Positions 61,776 to 64,000 of a DNA stretch of 64,000 bases are shown in pieces. The position numbers and the translations under genes were made by a program. The stretch comes from Streptomyces sp. R41 (GTDB lineage: Bacteria > Actinomycetota > Actinomycetes > Streptomycetales > Streptomycetaceae). Positions within the stretch are counted from its first letter, which is position 1, and the number at the start of each line of letters is the position of its first letter. The notes below the pieces were generated by a model. It was not told the origin of the DNA. It worked only from the letters and a program-made list of their open reading frames with translations, and ran no database searches. Location of the stretch: positions 2,604,001-2,668,000 of the forward strand of contig NZ_CP163443.1 of NCBI RefSeq assembly GCF_041053055.1. The letters run 5' to 3'.

Positions 61776-62789
61776 TCAGGGGCGCCAGTCGCCGAGATAC
61801 GCGGCACGGGTGTGAGACTCGGCCTCGGCGTCCGTGAACTGGGGACGGTTCTCCGGCACGGTGACCTCCGCGCCGGGGCCCGTGTTGCGGTACTCCCGAA
61901 AGCGCATGGACTGCCAGGGGTAGGCCTCGCGCATGTCGATGTACGGCGTCACGGCGTCGATGCCGGGCCCGAGCCAGGTCTCCCTGACGACGAGCGAGGG
62001 CCGGGCCGTGGTCTCGTACGACGGGACCCACGGCCGTGCGATCTTGTACGCACCGTCCTCGGCGCCGGAGGTGACCCGACTGAGCACCGCCAGGAAGCCG
62101 TACGGGTTGGCGCGGGCCGTGGACGGTGCGAAGACCATCCCCTCGGGCCTGAAGGTGACGTCCCGGTCGAGGGTGTGGAAGTGGCAGCGCTCGAAGACGG
62201 CGGTGGCCCGGCCGAAGACGAAGTCGACGTCGCCCTCGATGTAGCAGTCGCGGTAATAGTGGCGGTCGAAGGCGGTGAGCGCCGTCGTGTCCGCGAACAG
62301 GGTGTCCTGGTGGGCCAGCAGGCGTACGCGCGAGAAGTGCGAGCGGTCCCCGGTGACGTACGCCGCCACCGCCTGCGTCCCCGTGATCTCCGGGTGGTCC
62401 GCGCGCAGCCAGTCGTTGGCGATCGTCAGCCCGTGCACGCTCAGCCCGGGCGCCGCCGAGGTGAGGGTGGCGGAGCCCGCGGTGCCGTAGGTCCCGGAAC
62501 CGTCCGGCTTCTGCGTCCCGTTGGCGTTGTCGTACACGATGACGGCGTCGCGCGGATCGCGGCCGGCGCCGCGCAGGGTCAAATCCGCCTTGTCGGACGG
62601 GATGTTGACGACTTCGCGGTACGTTCCCGGGTGGACGACGATCGTCCGGCCGGGGCCGTCGACCGCGTCCACGGCGGCCTGGACGGAGTCGCCGGGGCGG
62701 ACGTGGATGTCCCGGCGTCCGCCCGCGAAGGCGGGCGTCGCGCCGAGAGCGGTCAGCGCCCCTGCCGCGAGGAATGAGCGTCGGCGCAT
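61776..62789 (-). CDS. Secreted pectinesterase, copy 1
   Basis: A 337-aa pectin methylesterase. A short Arg-rich twin-arginine-like signal (RRRSFLAAGALTALGATPAFA) is cut near residue 22. The family motifs are GTYREVVNI, GTQAVAAYVTGDR, AHQDTLFAD, DVDFVFGRATAVF and ARPWVPS. It demethylates pectin so that lyases can act. The ATG at 62789 has GGAAGGGG seven bases upstream and lies one base after the stop of the other pectinesterase, so they are coupled. Confidence 0.92.
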   Translation of the reverse strand: MRRRSFLAAGALTALGATPAFAGGRRDIHVRPGDSVQAAVDAVDGPGRTIVVHPGTYREVVNIPSDKADLTLRGAGRDPRDAVIVYDNANGTQKPDGSGTYGTAGSATLTSAAPGLSVHGLTIANDWLRADHPEITGTQAVAAYVTGDRSHFSRVRLLAHQDTLFADTTALTAFDRHYYRDCYIEGDVDFVFGRATAVFERCHFHTLDRDVTFRPEGMVFAPSTARANPYGFLAVLSRVTSGAEDGAYKIARPWVPSYETTARPSLVVRETWLGPGIDAVTPYIDMREAYPWQSMRFREYRNTGPGAEVTVPENRPQFTDAEAESHTRAAYLGDWRP

Positions 62790-62790
62790 C

Positions 62791-63933
62791 TCAACACCCC
62801 TTCCACGGAGTCCAGTCACTCAGGTACGCCTCGCGCGTCGCCGACTCGGCCTCCTCGTCGGTGAGCCGGGGCCGGTTCTCGGAAACGCTGACGACCGCGC
62901 CCGGACCCGTGTTGCGGTACTCGGCGAAGCGCTGGCTCTGCCACGGGTAGGCGGCCGACATGTTGGTGTAGGGCGCGACCGCGTCGATCCCGGCGCCGAG
63001 GCGCGTGTCGCGGACGGTCAGCATCGGCCGGGCCGTGGTGTCCGAGCCGGGCACCCAGGGACGCGCCAGCTTGTAGTACGCGTCCGGGGCCCCGCTGGTG
63101 ATACGGCTCCGGGTGACCAGGTAGCCGCGCGGGTTGGCGACGGCGGTGGACGGCGCGAAGACGAAGCCGTACGGGGCGGCGGTCAGGTCGGTGCGGTTCA
63201 GGGTGTGGAAGTGGCAGTGCTCGTAGACCGCCGTCGCACGACCGAAGACGAAGTCGACGTCACCCTCGACGTAGCAGTCGCGGTAGTACTGGCGGGCGAA
63301 GGCGCCGAGCGCGATGGAGTCGGCGTACAGCGTGTCCTGGTGTCCGAGGAACCGGCAGTGGTGGAACGCCGAGCGGTCACCCTGCACCTTGATGGCGACG
63401 GCCTGGGTGCCGGTGATCTCGGGGTGGTCGGCACGCAGGAAATCGTTGGCGAAGGTGATCCAGCGGGCCGTGAAGCCGTCGGTGCGCACGGTGGTCGTGG
63501 CCGACCCCGTGGTGCCGTGGGTGCCCGAACCGTCGGGCTTCCGCGTGCCGTTGGCGTTGTCGTACACGACGACGACGTCGCGCGGTTCCTCCGAGGCGCC
63601 GATCCAGGTCATCCCCGTCCCCGCGACGCCGGGCAGGCCCGTCGCCGGGTCGATCACTCCGACGGAGACCGTCTCGCGGTACACGCCGGGCGCGATGACC
63701 AGGGTGTGTCCCGCGCCGCTCGCGGCGGTCACGGCGGCCTGGACGGTGGTGTGGTCGCCGAGACCGCCGGGATGGACGTACAGCGTCCGCTCGGTGAGGC
63801 GCGCGGACGGCGAACCGTAGCGCCCGAAGGGGGACGGCTGTGTGGCACGGGCGGGTCCCGCGAGCCCGAGAGCCAGAGCGGCTCCGGTGCTCGCGACGAC
63901 GAATGCCCGTCTGCTGACAGGGAGTCCGGCCAT
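62791..63933 (-). CDS. Secreted pectinesterase, copy 2
   Basis: A 380-aa pectinesterase. A twin-arginine-like signal (SRRAFVVASTGAALALGLAGPARA) ends near residue 30; the catalytic aspartates are D200 in HQDTLY and D227 in DVDFVFG, with QAVAIKVQGDR and ARPWVPG. GVYRETVSV is the first motif. It is about 43 residues longer than the adjacent copy and has an inserted VGVIDPATGLPGVAGTG segment near 92-108. It follows the partial gene at the window edge by two bases. Confidence 0.92.
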   Translation of the reverse strand: MAGLPVSRRAFVVASTGAALALGLAGPARATQPSPFGRYGSPSARLTERTLYVHPGGLGDHTTVQAAVTAASGAGHTLVIAPGVYRETVSVGVIDPATGLPGVAGTGMTWIGASEEPRDVVVVYDNANGTRKPDGSGTHGTTGSATTTVRTDGFTARWITFANDFLRADHPEITGTQAVAIKVQGDRSAFHHCRFLGHQDTLYADSIALGAFARQYYRDCYVEGDVDFVFGRATAVYEHCHFHTLNRTDLTAAPYGFVFAPSTAVANPRGYLVTRSRITSGAPDAYYKLARPWVPGSDTTARPMLTVRDTRLGAGIDAVAPYTNMSAAYPWQSQRFAEYRNTGPGAVVSVSENRPRLTDEEAESATREAYLSDWTPWKGC

Positions 63934-63935
63934 GA

Positions 63936-64000
63936 TCAGCAGATCTTTCCGGCGCCGGCGCGGTGGTCGACGATCCCCGGTACCGCCTTGGGCGAGTCGA
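63936..64000 (-). CDS. 3' end of a gene, possibly a PL1-type pectate lyase (partial)
   Basis: The last 20 codons of a minus-strand gene end at TGA (63938-63936): DSPKAVPGIVDHRAGAGKIC. Eighteen of 20 codons end in G or C, and the stop is two bases before the pectinesterase ATG, so it is a real coupled gene. The PGIVDHRAGAGKI ending is reminiscent of secreted pectate or rhamnogalacturonan lyases, but this is a weak guess. Confidence 0.65.
   Translation of the reverse strand, partial: DSPKAVPGIVDHRAGAGKIC

Overview
The window is very GC-rich actinobacterial DNA. Short intergenic gaps, GTG starts, ATGA/GTGA stop-start overlaps and the gene content point to Streptomyces. The order pit, cobalamin genes, ectABCD, penicillin-binding protein, pectin genes resembles the block I recall around SCO1845-SCO1880 of Streptomyces coelicolor; this is from memory and was not searched.

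Region 1 (1-5.0 kb): a tentative partial minus-strand gene, a secreted GH25 lysozyme, a PiT phosphate transporter with a small membrane partner behind a PHO-box-like repeat, then an XRE/DUF5753 regulator, two small membrane proteins and a DUF397 protein. Region 2 (5.2-23.9 kb): a large cobalamin locus. A cobalamin riboswitch and a possible leader peptide precede cobD-cobQ-cobN-chelatase-cobO-cobB-cobI. A ZIP metal transporter on the opposite strand follows, then cobM-cobL-cbiG/cobJ-cobH-cbiX-cobC. Most neighbours overlap by 1-4 nt. Both a CobN-type and a CbiX-type chelatase are encoded, and four corrin genes or their linkers carry or flank dispersed repeats.

Region 3 (24-32 kb): a LAETG cell-wall-anchored protein, a class-C beta-lactamase-like DD-peptidase, an amidohydrolase, a polar amino acid ABC transporter with a strong promoter, and a class V aminotransferase. 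Region 4 (32.3-35.6 kb): the complete ectABCD ectoine/hydroxyectoine operon, closed by a perfect hairpin. Region 5 (35.6-46.3 kb): an ECF sigma factor with a zinc-finger plus mycothiol-enzyme-like protein, a class V aminotransferase, a FrnE/DsbA-like oxidoreductase, a GNAT/GlxA/MFS cassette, a DUF1349 protein, a ketoglutaric-semialdehyde-type dehydrogenase divergent from an IclR regulator, and another GNAT.

Region 6 (46.6-54.4 kb): a membrane protein with a NarL-type two-component system, a penicillin-binding protein, an NCS2 purine permease, and an ECF sigma factor coupled to a membrane protein that may be its anti-sigma factor. Region 7 (54.4-64 kb): a pectin-degradation island with PL3 and two PL9 lyases, a PL4-like binding domain, a double GH43 enzyme, two pectinesterases, a secreted acid phosphatase and the 3' end of one more gene.

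Besides genes, the window is rich in repeats: three approximately 175-bp elements with long inverted ends and a paired (compensatory) base change, two copies of a second intergenic family, in-frame repeats inside cobD, cobB and cbiG, and short tandem arrays immediately after the stop codons of three genes (periods 23, 40 and 21 bp). No rRNA, tRNA, CRISPR array, transposase or integrase was recognised.
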